Shown: positions 15,599 through 24,126 of the stretch, piece by piece
Layout of the letters: each line of letters begins with the position of its first letter
Position numbering within the stretch: position 1 is the first letter of the stretch
Assembly: GCA_903857665.1 (NCBI GenBank)
Contig: CAIOFV010000105.1
Location: 1-64,000 of the forward strand
DNA length: 64,000 bases
Direction: 5' to 3'
DNA from: an uncultured Myxococcales bacterium
GTDB lineage: Bacteria; Myxococcota_A; UBA9042; DTJE01
Notes under the pieces: generated by a model
Database searches by the model: none
Seen by the model: only the letters and a program-made list of their open reading frames with translations
Told to the model about the DNA's origin: nothing
Translations under genes and position numbers: made by a program

Positions 15599-16552
15599 AT
15601 GACCCGACATGCAGCCCCGATCCTCGCGCTGGTGGCAACGGTGATGGCGTCGGTTTCCACGGCGGGGGCTCCCGGCGAAACGCCGCGACCCCCGGCCAAG
15701 GCTTCCGGCGGCGCGGCGGCCGACGCCGTGCGCCGCGTCGCGGTGATCGGCCACCGGGGGGCCCGGGCCGCGCGCCCCGAAAACACCCTGGCCGCCTTCG
15801 CCTACGCCCTGAAGGCCGGCGTGGACGCCATCGAGCTGGACCTGGCCGTGACGCGCGACGATCACCTCGTGGTGTCGCACGATCCGCTGGTCAACGGCGA
15901 CCTGTGCCTGGAACCCGACGGGCGCCGGCTGACCGACCGCGCCCCGATCCGGTCGCTGACCCTCGACGAGGTCCGGCGATTCGATTGTGGCACCCTGCGC
16001 AACCCGCGCTTCCCGGACCAGATCCCCGTCCCTGGACAGCGCATCCCGACCTTCGAAGAGGTGCTGGCCCTGCTGCGCGAACCGGCCGGGCGGGCAGGCC
16101 CCGCGGTTCGCCTGCTGGTCGAAATGAAGACCGTTCCAGGCCGCCCGGACCTCGGGCCGCCGCCCGATCGGCTCGCCGGGCTGGTGGTCGCGGCCGTGCG
16201 TGCCTCGGGTCTCGCCGATCGGCTCACGATCCAGTCCTTCGACCATCGCGTCCTGACCGCTGTGCGGGCCCTGGACCCGTCGATCGCGCTGTCTGCGCTG
16301 GTGGCCGAAAACCGGCCCGCCGACCCGGTGGGCGTCGCGAAGGCGGCAGGCGCCGGGGTGCTGGCCCCGCATCACGAGTGGATCGGCGCGGACGACGTCC
16401 GCGCGCTGCACGAGGCCGGCGTGAAGGTGCTGGTCTGGACCGCCAACGGGGCCGCGGCCTGGGACCGCCTGCTGGACCTGGGCGTGGACGGGATCATCAC
16501 CGACGACCCGGCCGGGCTGATCGCGCACCTGCGCGGGAAGGGGTTGCGCTAA
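15599..16552 (+). CDS. Glycerophosphodiester phosphodiesterase, exported
   Basis: A 317-residue GDPD-family enzyme that hydrolyses glycerophosphodiesters to glycerol-3-phosphate and an alcohol. Conserved residues are in place: GHRGARAARPENT (catalytic His and Arg, metal Glu), then ELDLAVTRDD with VSHDP (metal Glu/Asp and second catalytic His). An N-terminal signal peptide ends near AGAPG, so it acts in the periplasm, fitting salvage of phospholipid head groups. GAGGAGG precedes the ATG. The stop is 6 bp from the convergent lgt stop. Confidence 0.93.
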   Translation: MTRHAAPILALVATVMASVSTAGAPGETPRPPAKASGGAAADAVRRVAVIGHRGARAARPENTLAAFAYALKAGVDAIELDLAVTRDDHLVVSHDPLVNGDLCLEPDGRRLTDRAPIRSLTLDEVRRFDCGTLRNPRFPDQIPVPGQRIPTFEEVLALLREPAGRAGPAVRLLVEMKTVPGRPDLGPPPDRLAGLVVAAVRASGLADRLTIQSFDHRVLTAVRALDPSIALSALVAENRPADPVGVAKAAGAGVLAPHHEWIGADDVRALHEAGVKVLVWTANGAAAWDRLLDLGVDGIITDDPAGLIAHLRGKGLR

Positions 16553-16558
16553 AGGACT

Positions 16559-17389
16559 CTATGCGGTCCGGGGCTGCCTCCGGACGATCGCCGCCGCCGC
16601 CACGACGACCCCCAGCGCCACCATGCCCAGCGCGACCAGTTGCGCGTCCCGCAGGCCCAGGAAGCGGTCGGGCCGGTCCTCGGACAGGCGGATGAACTCC
16701 ACGGCAAAGCGCGACAGGCCGGCCAGCACCAGGTAGATCGCGAACAGCAGGCCCGGCCGACGAATCCGCGTGCGCAGGGCCCACAACAGCCCGAACAGCG
16801 CGAAGGCCCCCAGGGCCTCGTAGACCGGCGTCGGATGGACGGGCAGCCACGTCGGATCCGGTGCGTTGATCGGGCAGACGTTGTACACGATCCCCTTGAC
16901 GTCGCAAGGCGAGGGCACGATCCCGCGGGGGTAGGACATGCAGACGAGGTCCTGCCACCAGCCGGGACGGCACGGGATCCCGAAGTCCCCGTCCCCCGCC
17001 AACTGGCAGCCGAGCCGGCCGAAGCCGTACCCCGAGGCCAGCGTGGGCGCCACCGCGTCCACCATCACGCCCAGGGGCAGGCGTTTCAGCAGGTAGTACG
17101 CGATGATGACGATCGCAGCGAGCGCCAGCCCGCCGTGCCACGTCAGGCCGCTGCCCGACACCAGGTCCTTCCATTCGAAGGTCGGCGCCTCGGTGAGCAG
17201 GTACGCCAGCTTGGCCCCGATCAGGCCCGAGGTGACGCCCAGGAAGATCGTGGATTCGGCGACGGCCGGATCGATGCCACGGCGGCGCAGGTCACGGGCC
17301 AGGAGCCACCAGGCCGTCAGGAAACCCAGGGCCATCATCACGCCGTATGAACCGATGCGGAACGGTTCCTCGATCACCCAGGGCCACAT
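16559..17389 (-). CDS. lgt: Prolipoprotein diacylglyceryl transferase
   Basis: A 276-residue polytopic inner-membrane enzyme. It transfers diacylglycerol from phosphatidylglycerol to the lipobox cysteine of prolipoproteins, the first step of lipoprotein maturation. About seven hydrophobic helices, the N-terminal GSYGVMMALGF, the signature region GFGRLGCQLAGDGDFG and HPTPVYE are visible. The GDGDFG form differs from the GELWG seen in E. coli but occurs in the family. A between-helix insert has several Cys residues. Its product would be needed for the many lipoproteins in this window. GAGG lies upstream of the ATG. Confidence 0.9.
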   Translation of the reverse strand: MWPWVIEEPFRIGSYGVMMALGFLTAWWLLARDLRRRGIDPAVAESTIFLGVTSGLIGAKLAYLLTEAPTFEWKDLVSGSGLTWHGGLALAAIVIIAYYLLKRLPLGVMVDAVAPTLASGYGFGRLGCQLAGDGDFGIPCRPGWWQDLVCMSYPRGIVPSPCDVKGIVYNVCPINAPDPTWLPVHPTPVYEALGAFALFGLLWALRTRIRRPGLLFAIYLVLAGLSRFAVEFIRLSEDRPDRFLGLRDAQLVALGMVALGVVVAAAAIVRRQPRTA

Positions 17390-17414
17390 CGTCGCACCTC
17401 GCGTCGGGGCCCGG

Positions 17415-17444
17415 AGGATGGGATGGACGGCGGTCCGGTGTCAA
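17415..17444 (-). promoter_or_regulatory. Candidate promoter for lgt
   Basis: On the minus strand a perfect TTGACA is followed after 18 bp by CATCCT, about 25 bp before the lgt ATG. The -10 is weak. Confidence 0.4.
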
Positions 17445-17517
17445 GGGCAGTCCCGGGCCTGGATGAAACGGAACGACGCCTGCACCGATCCACCGAGGAC
17501 CCCGCCCGGAGGCCTCG

Positions 17518-18603
17518 ATGCAATTGCGACTGGAACCCCCCGCCGACCTGCGCGATCCCGGCGACCCGGAGGCGCGTCGGCGGCATCGCGACCTCCTGGT
17601 CCGGTGGACATCCCGGGCCGACGAGGCCCCTCCGGTCCCCGACCCGGACACCCTGCTGCGGCGTGAAACGACCCGCATGCGCGAGGCGCCCTGGACCTAC
17701 TGGGTCCCCGACGCCAGCCGCCTCGCAAGGCGCCTCGGCGCTGCCGACGCGCCGGCGCTGCTCTTCGCCGCGGGAACCCCCGACCTGTCCACACCGACCG
17801 TGGCCGTGGTCGGGACACGGCGACCGGACGCCTACGGCCTGGCCATGGCGCGACGCATCGGGCACGCGCTGGCCGGGGTCGGCGCGATCGCGGCCAGCGG
17901 CGGCGCGCTGGGCATCGACGGGGCCGTGCACGAAGCCGCACTGGAGGCCGGCGGACGGACGATCGCGGTACTCGGCGGCGGCCTCGGGATGCCGCACCCG
18001 CCTTCCCACCGAACGATGTTCGACCGCATCGCCGCCACGCCCGGGTGCTGCCTGTTGTCGGAGGCCCCCTGCCTGGGACCCGCCCGGCCGTTCTGTTTCC
18101 CGCAGCGCAATCGCCTGCTGGCCGCCCTGGCCGACGCGATCGTCGTGGTACAGGCCGGCGTGCCCTCCGGGGCCCTGATCACCGCGGAGCGGGCGAAGGG
18201 GATCGGCGTCCCGGTCTTCGCGGTGCCCGGGGACGCCTGGTACGAACGCTCGGCGGGGACGCTGGCGCTGCTCAGGGCCGGCGCCCGTGTGTTCGCCGGC
18301 CCGGCCGATCTCGCCTTCGTCCCCGACCTCGCCGGGATCGACGGGGCGCCCTGGCCGAAGGCGGGCAGACGTCCGCCGGGCCTGCCGACGCCGTGGGATC
18401 CGGATCCGGGCCCTCCCCCGGCCGCGCTGCCGCCCGATGCGAACGCCGCGATGGTCGCGATCGCCGCCGGCGCGCGGAACGTGGACCAGATCGTGGAAGC
18501 CACGCGGATGCATGCGGGCCGGGTGCAGGCCGCCCTGCTGTCCCTGGAGATCGCGGGGAAGGTCCGGGTGCTGCCCGGCGGGCTGGTGGTTCGACTGCGC
18601 TGA
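17518..18603 (+). CDS. dprA: DNA-processing protein DprA/Smf
   Basis: A 361-residue DprA homologue. DprA binds incoming single-stranded DNA during transformation and loads RecA. The Rossmann-like core shows GTRRPDAYG (usual GSRxxSxYG), SGGALGIDGAVHEAAL and the signature FPQRNRLLAALADAIVVVQA with SGALITAERAK. A C-terminal winged-helix segment (about 300-361) follows. The N-terminal region is short and does not look like a SAM domain. No com genes are adjacent. The stop is one base from the convergent hydrolase stop. Confidence 0.92.
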   Translation: MQLRLEPPADLRDPGDPEARRRHRDLLVRWTSRADEAPPVPDPDTLLRRETTRMREAPWTYWVPDASRLARRLGAADAPALLFAAGTPDLSTPTVAVVGTRRPDAYGLAMARRIGHALAGVGAIAASGGALGIDGAVHEAALEAGGRTIAVLGGGLGMPHPPSHRTMFDRIAATPGCCLLSEAPCLGPARPFCFPQRNRLLAALADAIVVVQAGVPSGALITAERAKGIGVPVFAVPGDAWYERSAGTLALLRAGARVFAGPADLAFVPDLAGIDGAPWPKAGRRPPGLPTPWDPDPGPPPAALPPDANAAMVAIAAGARNVDQIVEATRMHAGRVQAALLSLEIAGKVRVLPGGLVVRLR

Positions 18604-18604
18604 C

Positions 18605-19489
18605 CTAGAGGAACTTCGATTCCTGGAGCCATCGGAGGATGACGTCGGACACCGCGCCCGGCTGCTCCAGCGGGAGCATGTGCCCGGTGCCCGGGACCTC
18701 GATCGACTGGCCCTGCGGGATCAACTGGTCGAACTTCCGCATCGCGCCCCGGGTCAACGCGTGCGAGTGTTCGCCGCGGACCAGCAGCGTGGGGACCGGC
18801 GACCGGCGCACCCAGTCCCAGGGGTCCGCCGGCGTGACACGGAAGATGGCCGCTTCCCACGCCTTCGGATAACGCAGGCGGAGGCCCCCTTCGGGATCCT
18901 GGGCCAGGCCGGTATCCAGGTAGGCATCGAAGCACTCGTCCCGGAAGGGTTTGAACAGCGGCTTGTCGCGCCACGCGGCCCGGGCCTCCGCCCGAGTCCC
19001 CCACCGGTCCCGCCGCCGCAACGCGCCCGACACGATCGGCGTGCGGTCCACACGCCGAAGGCGCTGCAGCCATTTCCACGCGAACGAAAGGGGGCCCGCG
19101 AAGAACGACGGGTCCACCAGGACCAGGGCCCGGAAGAGGCCCGGGTCCTCGGACGCCGCCCACAGGCTGGTGATCGCACCCAGGCTGTGGCCCATGCCCA
19201 CGCCGCCCCGGAAGCGATGCGCCTCGATCGCCACCTGCAGGTCGCCCACCAGCGGCGACCAGTCGGGCAGGCGCGCCGGGTCCGCTCCGGGCCACAGGGG
19301 GCGCGACTCCAGGCTGGCCACGCGGAAATATGGGAGGAAGGTCCGCAGCAGCGCGCCGTAGGTCCCCGGAGGGAAGCCGTTGGCGTGCCCGAAGTGGAGG
19401 GGCGCGCCCTGGCCCCCCCAGTCGATCCAGGCCCCCGGGGGCACCCTCACCGGAAGCGACCTGCCGTTCCCGTCTGCGTCGTCGCTCAC
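18605..19489 (-). CDS. Alpha/beta-fold hydrolase
   Basis: A 294-residue alpha/beta hydrolase of unknown substrate. It has an oxyanion region HANGFPPGTY, the nucleophile elbow GHSLGAI, a cap rich in Trp/Arg, the strand TLLVRGEHS before the acid residue and the catalytic His in PGTGHMLPLE. No signal peptide is seen. The GTG start overlaps the stop of the NUDIX gene (GTGA), so the two are translationally coupled. It is the last gene of the leftward alr-hemL-NUDIX-hydrolase cluster. Confidence 0.88.
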   Translation of the reverse strand: MSDDADGNGRSLPVRVPPGAWIDWGGQGAPLHFGHANGFPPGTYGALLRTFLPYFRVASLESRPLWPGADPARLPDWSPLVGDLQVAIEAHRFRGGVGMGHSLGAITSLWAASEDPGLFRALVLVDPSFFAGPLSFAWKWLQRLRRVDRTPIVSGALRRRDRWGTRAEARAAWRDKPLFKPFRDECFDAYLDTGLAQDPEGGLRLRYPKAWEAAIFRVTPADPWDWVRRSPVPTLLVRGEHSHALTRGAMRKFDQLIPQGQSIEVPGTGHMLPLEQPGAVSDVILRWLQESKFL

Positions 19490-20055
19490 CGGCCAACCCC
19501 TTCCGCGATCGCCTGCTTCGCGAACTGCAGCGCGTTGATGACCAGCGCGTGATCGATCGCCCCGGACCGGATCATCGCGTCCACCTCGTCCCAGGTGGCC
19601 TCGAAGCTCTCGATGTCCTCCCGTTCCTCCAGGTGCGGAGGGCCGTCGGGCCGGGCGCCGATCGCGACGAACGTGTGCAGGAAGTTGCGCTGGATCGCCG
19701 GGTTCGGCCGCAACCTGCCCGTGCGGACCACCGTGTCGCACCGGTACCCGGTCTCTTCCTCCAGCTCGCGCGCGGCGCTGTGCTGGGGGTCCTCGCCCGG
19801 ATCGACCATCCCGCCCGGCACCTCGATGGCCACCTCGTCGGACCCGGCCCGCCACTGGCGAATCAGGACGACCTTGCCCTCGGGCGTCACCGGGACCACG
19901 TTGACCCAGTCGACGGACAGGATCACGTAGAAGCCGAATTCCCCGGCGCCATCGGGCCGAGCGTAGATCTCGTCCGCGATGCGGAAGATGCGGTAGTCGG
20001 TCACGCCCTTTTCGCCGACGCGCCGCCAGGGCTGAACGTGCACTTGATCGGCCAT
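19486..20055 (-). CDS. NUDIX hydrolase (ADP-ribose pyrophosphatase-like)
   Basis: A 189-residue protein with a full Nudix box (GGMVDPGEDPQHSAARELEE followed by ETGY), where the Glu residues bind Mg2+. Flanking features, including the IRQWRAG strand before the box and the PNPAIQRNF segment after it, match ADP-sugar pyrophosphatases that clear ADP-ribose and similar nucleotides. The ATG at 20053-20055 has GGGAGG upstream. The longer open frame reaching into hemL is not coding. It is coupled by GTGA overlap to the downstream hydrolase and lies 26 bp after hemL. Confidence 0.92.
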   Translation of the reverse strand: MADQVHVQPWRRVGEKGVTDYRIFRIADEIYARPDGAGEFGFYVILSVDWVNVVPVTPEGKVVLIRQWRAGSDEVAIEVPGGMVDPGEDPQHSAARELEEETGYRCDTVVRTGRLRPNPAIQRNFLHTFVAIGARPDGPPHLEEREDIESFEATWDEVDAMIRSGAIDHALVINALQFAKQAIAEGVGR

Positions 20056-20081
20056 CGTCCATCCTCCCGGGACCCGCGTCG

Positions 20082-21383
20082 TCAGAGAGCCGCGAACGCC
20101 TCGCGAGCCGCCGCGATCACGTGATCGATTTCGGCGGCGCCATGGGCGGCCGACAGGAACGCGGCCTCGAACTGCGACGGCGGCAAGGACACGACCCGTC
20201 GGCGCATCTCGTGGAACCAGCGCCCGAACATCTTCGTGTCGCTGCGCTTCGCCGATTCGAGGTCCGTGACGGCCTCGCCGGTGAAGAAGACCGTGAACAT
20301 GGACCCGATCCGGTTGATCGTGACGACGACGCCCGCGGCATCGGCGGCCGCCTTCAGCCCGTCGCACAGGCGCGCCGCGGACCGCTCGATGGCCGGGTAG
20401 GGATCCGTCGATTCCAGCACCCGAAGCGTCGCCAGTCCCGCAGCGACGGACAGCGGGTTGCCCGACAGCGTCCCGGCCTGGTAGACCGGGCCGACCGGGG
20501 ACACCATCGCCATCACGTCAGCCCGGCCGCCGTAGGCCCCCACCGGCAGCCCGCCGCCGACGATCTTGCCCAGGCAGGTCAGGTCCGGCGTCAGGCCCAG
20601 CAGCGACTGGGCGCCATGCCAGGCGACCCGGAAGCCGGTCATCACCTCGTCGCAGATCAGCAGCGCCCCGTGCTGCCGCGGGACGGTGTTCAACGCAATC
20701 GCGAACTCCGGCGTCGGCGTCACCACGCCCATGTTGCCGACGTACGGTTCCACGATGACGGCCGCGATCTGGTCGCCGGCCTCGGCGAACGCGCGCACCA
20801 GCGCCTCCGGGTCGTTGTAGGGCAGCGTGATCGTGTGAGCCGCGAACTCGGCCGGCACGCCCGCGCTGTCCGGCGCGCCGAACGTCAGCGCCCCGGAACC
20901 GGCCTTCACCAGCAGGAAGTCCGCGTGCCCGTGGTAGCACCCTTCGAACTTCACCAGCTTGGACCGCCCCGTGAAGCCGCGGGCCACGCGCACCGCGCTC
21001 ATGGTCGCCTCGGTGCCGCTGTTGACCAGACGCAGGCGCTCCAGCCCGGGCATCGCCCGCTGCAGGGCCTCGGCCAGATCCACCTCGCCTTCCGTGGGCG
21101 CGCCGTAGGACATCCCGTGGTCCAGCGCCGCCCGGACCGCCGACACGACCTCCGGGTGCCGGTGACCCAGGATCAGCGGTCCCCAGGACAGGATCAGGTC
21201 CACGTACCGGTTCCCATCGACGTCGATCACCCACGCGCCTTCGCCGCTGGCCGCGAAGAACGGGTCGCCGCCGACCGATCGCAGCGCCCGCACCGGGCTG
21301 TTCACGCCGCCCGGGGTCGTCTGCACGGCCCGGGCCATCAGCGCCCTCGACCGCGTCATGTCCAGGTCCTTCGAATCGCCCAT
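20082..21383 (-). CDS. hemL: Glutamate-1-semialdehyde 2,1-aminomutase
   Basis: A 433-residue PLP enzyme that converts glutamate-1-semialdehyde into 5-aminolevulinate in the C5 route to tetrapyrroles. The length and the whole sequence match the family: PGGVNSPVRA at the N-terminus, NSGTEATMSA, YHGHAD, CDEVMTGFR and the PLP lysine Lys273 (LGKIVGGGLP). GGGAGG lies 5 bases before the ATG. It sits 39 bp downstream of alr and 26 bp before the NUDIX gene. Confidence 0.97.
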   Translation of the reverse strand: MGDSKDLDMTRSRALMARAVQTTPGGVNSPVRALRSVGGDPFFAASGEGAWVIDVDGNRYVDLILSWGPLILGHRHPEVVSAVRAALDHGMSYGAPTEGEVDLAEALQRAMPGLERLRLVNSGTEATMSAVRVARGFTGRSKLVKFEGCYHGHADFLLVKAGSGALTFGAPDSAGVPAEFAAHTITLPYNDPEALVRAFAEAGDQIAAVIVEPYVGNMGVVTPTPEFAIALNTVPRQHGALLICDEVMTGFRVAWHGAQSLLGLTPDLTCLGKIVGGGLPVGAYGGRADVMAMVSPVGPVYQAGTLSGNPLSVAAGLATLRVLESTDPYPAIERSAARLCDGLKAAADAAGVVVTINRIGSMFTVFFTGEAVTDLESAKRSDTKMFGRWFHEMRRRVVSLPPSQFEAAFLSAAHGAAEIDHVIAAAREAFAAL

Positions 21384-21422
21384 CGCATCCTCCCTTGAAA
21401 GCGCCGCCGATCGACGGCGCAG

Positions 21423-22565
21423 TCAGACTGCAATCCGTGGAACCGACTCCGCGATGCGGGTCGTGATTTCGTAGTTGATCGTCCCCGCCCACGCCGCGAC
21501 CTGCTCGGCCGTCACGGCGTCGTCGCCCCCGCGCCCGATCAGGATGACCTCGTCGCCCGCCTGCACGCCCGGCACGTCGCTGACGTCGATCATCGCCATG
21601 TTCATGCACACCCGGCCGCGGACCTGCGCCCTCATCCCCCGGACCAGCACGTACGCCGCGTTCGACATCCCGCGATCGTACCCGTCGTAGTAGCCGACGG
21701 GCAGCACCGCGATCCGCGTGTCGTGGGTGGTCCGGTGGGTCCGACCGTACCCGATGTACTCGCCGGCACGCACCGTCTTGACCTGGGCCACGACCGTCTT
21801 CCAGGACAAGGCGGGCCGCAGAATCACCCGATCCCGGTGGGTCAGCGTCGCCGACACGAACGTTTCGGGCGACGGCCACATCCCGTACGCCGAAATCCCC
21901 ACCCGGACCATGTCGAGGTGGGCCTCGGGCCACAGGATCGTCGCCGCCGAGTTCGCGATGTCGCCCTTCAGTTCCGGCAGCCCCTCGGCCCGCAGGGCCG
22001 CCAGTCCCGCCTTGAACGACGCCAGTTGCAGGCGCGCGTACGCGTGATCCGTCGTGTCTTCGACATCGGCGAAGTGGGTGGTCACCGCGGTGACCGCCAC
22101 GCCTCGAAGGCCGGACGCATGGCGCACCAGCAGCCGCGCCTCGTCCAGGCCGACACCCTGCCGGTTCGTGCCGGTTTCCAGTTTCAGGTGAACCCCGATC
22201 CGCCGCCCCGAGCCGGCTGCGGCCGCGTCCAGCGCGTCCAGCAGGTCCCGGTCGTAGGCCACCAGGCTGACGCCCAGCCCGAACGCTTCCGTCGCCTGTT
22301 CCGGCGTGACGCGGCCGACCACGTGCAGCGGCAGCGCCAGCCCCGCCTCCCGCAGGATCGACGCCTCCCACAGGTCGTTGATGCAGAGGACGTCGGCCTC
22401 CGCCTCGGCAAACGCCTTCGACGCCAGCACCAGCCCGTGGCCGTAGGCGTTCGCCTTCACGGTCGGCGCCAGAAGGCACGCCGGGCCCACCAGGCGGCGG
22501 AACTCGGCCAGGTTGGCCTGCAGCGCGCCCAGGGATATTTCGCACCAGGTCAGTCGCCGCGCCAT
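21423..22565 (-). CDS. alr: Alanine racemase
   Basis: A 380-residue fold-type III PLP enzyme that makes D-alanine for peptidoglycan. The N-terminal barrel has the PLP lysine Lys37 (TVKANAYGHG). The C-terminal beta domain contains GYGRTH with the second catalytic Tyr, GYYDGYDRG and a CMNMAMIDV strand. GGAGGGG lies 6 bases before the ATG. It is the first gene of the four-gene leftward cluster, with an extended -10 promoter upstream (22587-22595). Confidence 0.96.
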   Translation of the reverse strand: MARRLTWCEISLGALQANLAEFRRLVGPACLLAPTVKANAYGHGLVLASKAFAEAEADVLCINDLWEASILREAGLALPLHVVGRVTPEQATEAFGLGVSLVAYDRDLLDALDAAAAGSGRRIGVHLKLETGTNRQGVGLDEARLLVRHASGLRGVAVTAVTTHFADVEDTTDHAYARLQLASFKAGLAALRAEGLPELKGDIANSAATILWPEAHLDMVRVGISAYGMWPSPETFVSATLTHRDRVILRPALSWKTVVAQVKTVRAGEYIGYGRTHRTTHDTRIAVLPVGYYDGYDRGMSNAAYVLVRGMRAQVRGRVCMNMAMIDVSDVPGVQAGDEVILIGRGGDDAVTAEQVAAWAGTINYEITTRIAESVPRIAV

Positions 22566-22586
22566 GGCCCCCTCCGCGACCCCGGC

Positions 22587-22595
22587 ATTCTAGCA
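22587..22595 (-). promoter_or_regulatory. Extended -10 promoter candidate for alr
   Basis: On the minus strand TGCTAGAAT (extended -10 form TGnTAGAAT) lies about 22 bp before the alr ATG. No good -35 was seen at 16-18 bp. The same nonamer pattern recurs at other genes in this window. Confidence 0.5.
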
Positions 22596-22687
22596 CCACC
22601 CAACCACTCTCCGTGGACGCCGATCGGGACAAGATCCTGAAATGATGTGCCGACTGGAACTCCCGGCCGGGCGCCGGCCGACCTTCC

Positions 22688-22715
22688 TTGACACGATCGG
22701 CGACTCTGCTAGAAT
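22688..22715 (+). promoter_or_regulatory. Strong sigma-70-type promoter for the GT87 gene
   Basis: TTGACA, 16 bp, TAGAAT, with TGC directly before the -10. This is the best promoter match in the window. It lies 30 bp upstream of the ATG at 22746. Confidence 0.7.
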
Positions 22716-22745
22716 CCGACCGGACTGCGGCCCCCGGAATTTCAT

Positions 22746-24041
22746 ATGCAATTCAAAGGGTTTGCCAACATGGGGCCGACGCGGGCCGTGGAATGGCTGG
22801 CCTGCGCCGCGGCGCTCGGCGTGTTCGCATTCTGGACGCTGCCAGACCTGGTGACCGTTGCGGCGGGGGAGGATCTGGCGTCCCTGGTGATCGCCGGCCA
22901 GCTGGTGCGCACGGGCCAGGCAGGCGCCATCTACGCGCACGACCAGGAACAGTTCCACCGGGTGGAATCCGAGTCGTTCCTTTCCGCCGCGAGGACAATC
23001 GGTTTCCGGGGCTTCTGTCACCCCTTCGTCCAGGCGCCGCTGGTTGCCTGGGGATTCGCACCCCTGTCTGCCCTGCCCTTCGAGGCGGTTCGCCTGGCAT
23101 GGCTCTTCCTCTCGCTGCTGGCCCTCGCCGGCGGGTTCGAGCTTGCGCTGCGAATGTACGCGCCGCGCCTGCGCCGGCCTGCGGCATGGGCCTTCTTCCT
23201 GCTGGGATTGTCGATCTTCGAGCCGGTCCGATACGGCCTCTGGATTGGACAGACGACCCCGCTCTTCTTCTTCCTGGTGCTCCTGGCGCTCTGGCTGGAA
23301 CGTCGCGGGAGCCACATCCCGGCCGGCCTGGTGCTGGCGGTACCTGGCTTCGTGAAACTGTCGCCGATCCTGCTGGGCGTCTCCTTCCTGGCGCGGGGTT
23401 CGGCACGTTCATGCGTCGCTCTGGCGCTCGGCTTCGCGGCCCTGGCCGGCCTGTCGCTGGCGGTCGCCGGGATCGACCTGAATGCGGCCTACCTGGACCG
23501 AATCGGGGAGGTCGGGAACGGAGTCCTTGTCGCCTACAACAACCACTCCCTTCTCGCCTTCGTGACCCGGTTCCAGACCCCGGCCGAAGCGGTGCTCAGT
23601 TGGCGACTCATCGACCCGGGGCTGAGGGCGACCCTCGTGTCCAGCGGCCTCCTCGCCCTGGGCGCAATCGCGGCCGCCCTGTCGTTGCGCCGCATCCCTC
23701 CGGTTGCCGGGCCCGAGGGGCGCGCGGCACGGCTCGAGGCGCACCTGTTCGTCCTGATGCTGCTGGCGCCCGGTCTGTCGTGGTCGCACTATTTCCTCTT
23801 CCTCGTCCCCCCGCTCCTGCTCGCGATCGACCAGGGCCCTCCTTCCGCCCGCGGCTTCACGTGGGCCCTGGCCCTGGCCGCCCTGGCACTTTGCAGCCGC
23901 CCGCTGCTTCCCGACTACATGAACCTGACCCTGTCGGGAAGCGAGGTCATCCCGGGGCCGACCCTCGCAGCGATCCTGGTCGAAGGGCTCCTCCTCGCGC
24001 CGGCGCTGGGGAAGCCATCGCCACTGCCCCAAGCCGGTTGA
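22746..24041 (+). CDS. GT87-family membrane glycosyltransferase (DUF2029)
   Basis: A 431-residue polytopic membrane protein with about ten hydrophobic helices. After the first helix lies a periplasmic loop, then the family-typical HPFVQAPLVAWGFAPLSALPF segment, an acidic loop (GLWIGQTTP) and a C-terminal block ending WSHYFLFLVPPLL. It matches GT-C enzymes of the GT87 family, which use polyprenyl-phosphate mannose or a similar donor. The acceptor here is unknown. It is monocistronic with a strong promoter at 22688-22715, and its reading frame ends against the thyX promoter candidate. Confidence 0.82.
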   Translation: MQFKGFANMGPTRAVEWLACAAALGVFAFWTLPDLVTVAAGEDLASLVIAGQLVRTGQAGAIYAHDQEQFHRVESESFLSAARTIGFRGFCHPFVQAPLVAWGFAPLSALPFEAVRLAWLFLSLLALAGGFELALRMYAPRLRRPAAWAFFLLGLSIFEPVRYGLWIGQTTPLFFFLVLLALWLERRGSHIPAGLVLAVPGFVKLSPILLGVSFLARGSARSCVALALGFAALAGLSLAVAGIDLNAAYLDRIGEVGNGVLVAYNNHSLLAFVTRFQTPAEAVLSWRLIDPGLRATLVSSGLLALGAIAAALSLRRIPPVAGPEGRAARLEAHLFVLMLLAPGLSWSHYFLFLVPPLLLAIDQGPPSARGFTWALALAALALCSRPLLPDYMNLTLSGSEVIPGPTLAAILVEGLLLAPALGKPSPLPQAG

Positions 24042-24066
24042 CCTGACCGCCACCCGACGCTACCGT
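24038..24066 (+). promoter_or_regulatory. Candidate promoter for thyX
   Basis: TTGACC, 17 bp, TACCGT. The -35 overlaps the stop codon of the GT87 gene. The predicted leader is about 55 bases. Confidence 0.4.
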
Positions 24067-24126
24067 ACACCCATCCCCGGTCGCATCCCGTTCCCTCCGA
24101 CCGGAGGCCCCAGCGAGGAGGCGATC

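Noticed and set aside
22566-22745. Riboswitch or attenuator before the GT87 gene or alr.
   Set aside because: The leaders are short, and no conserved fold or T tract is visible.
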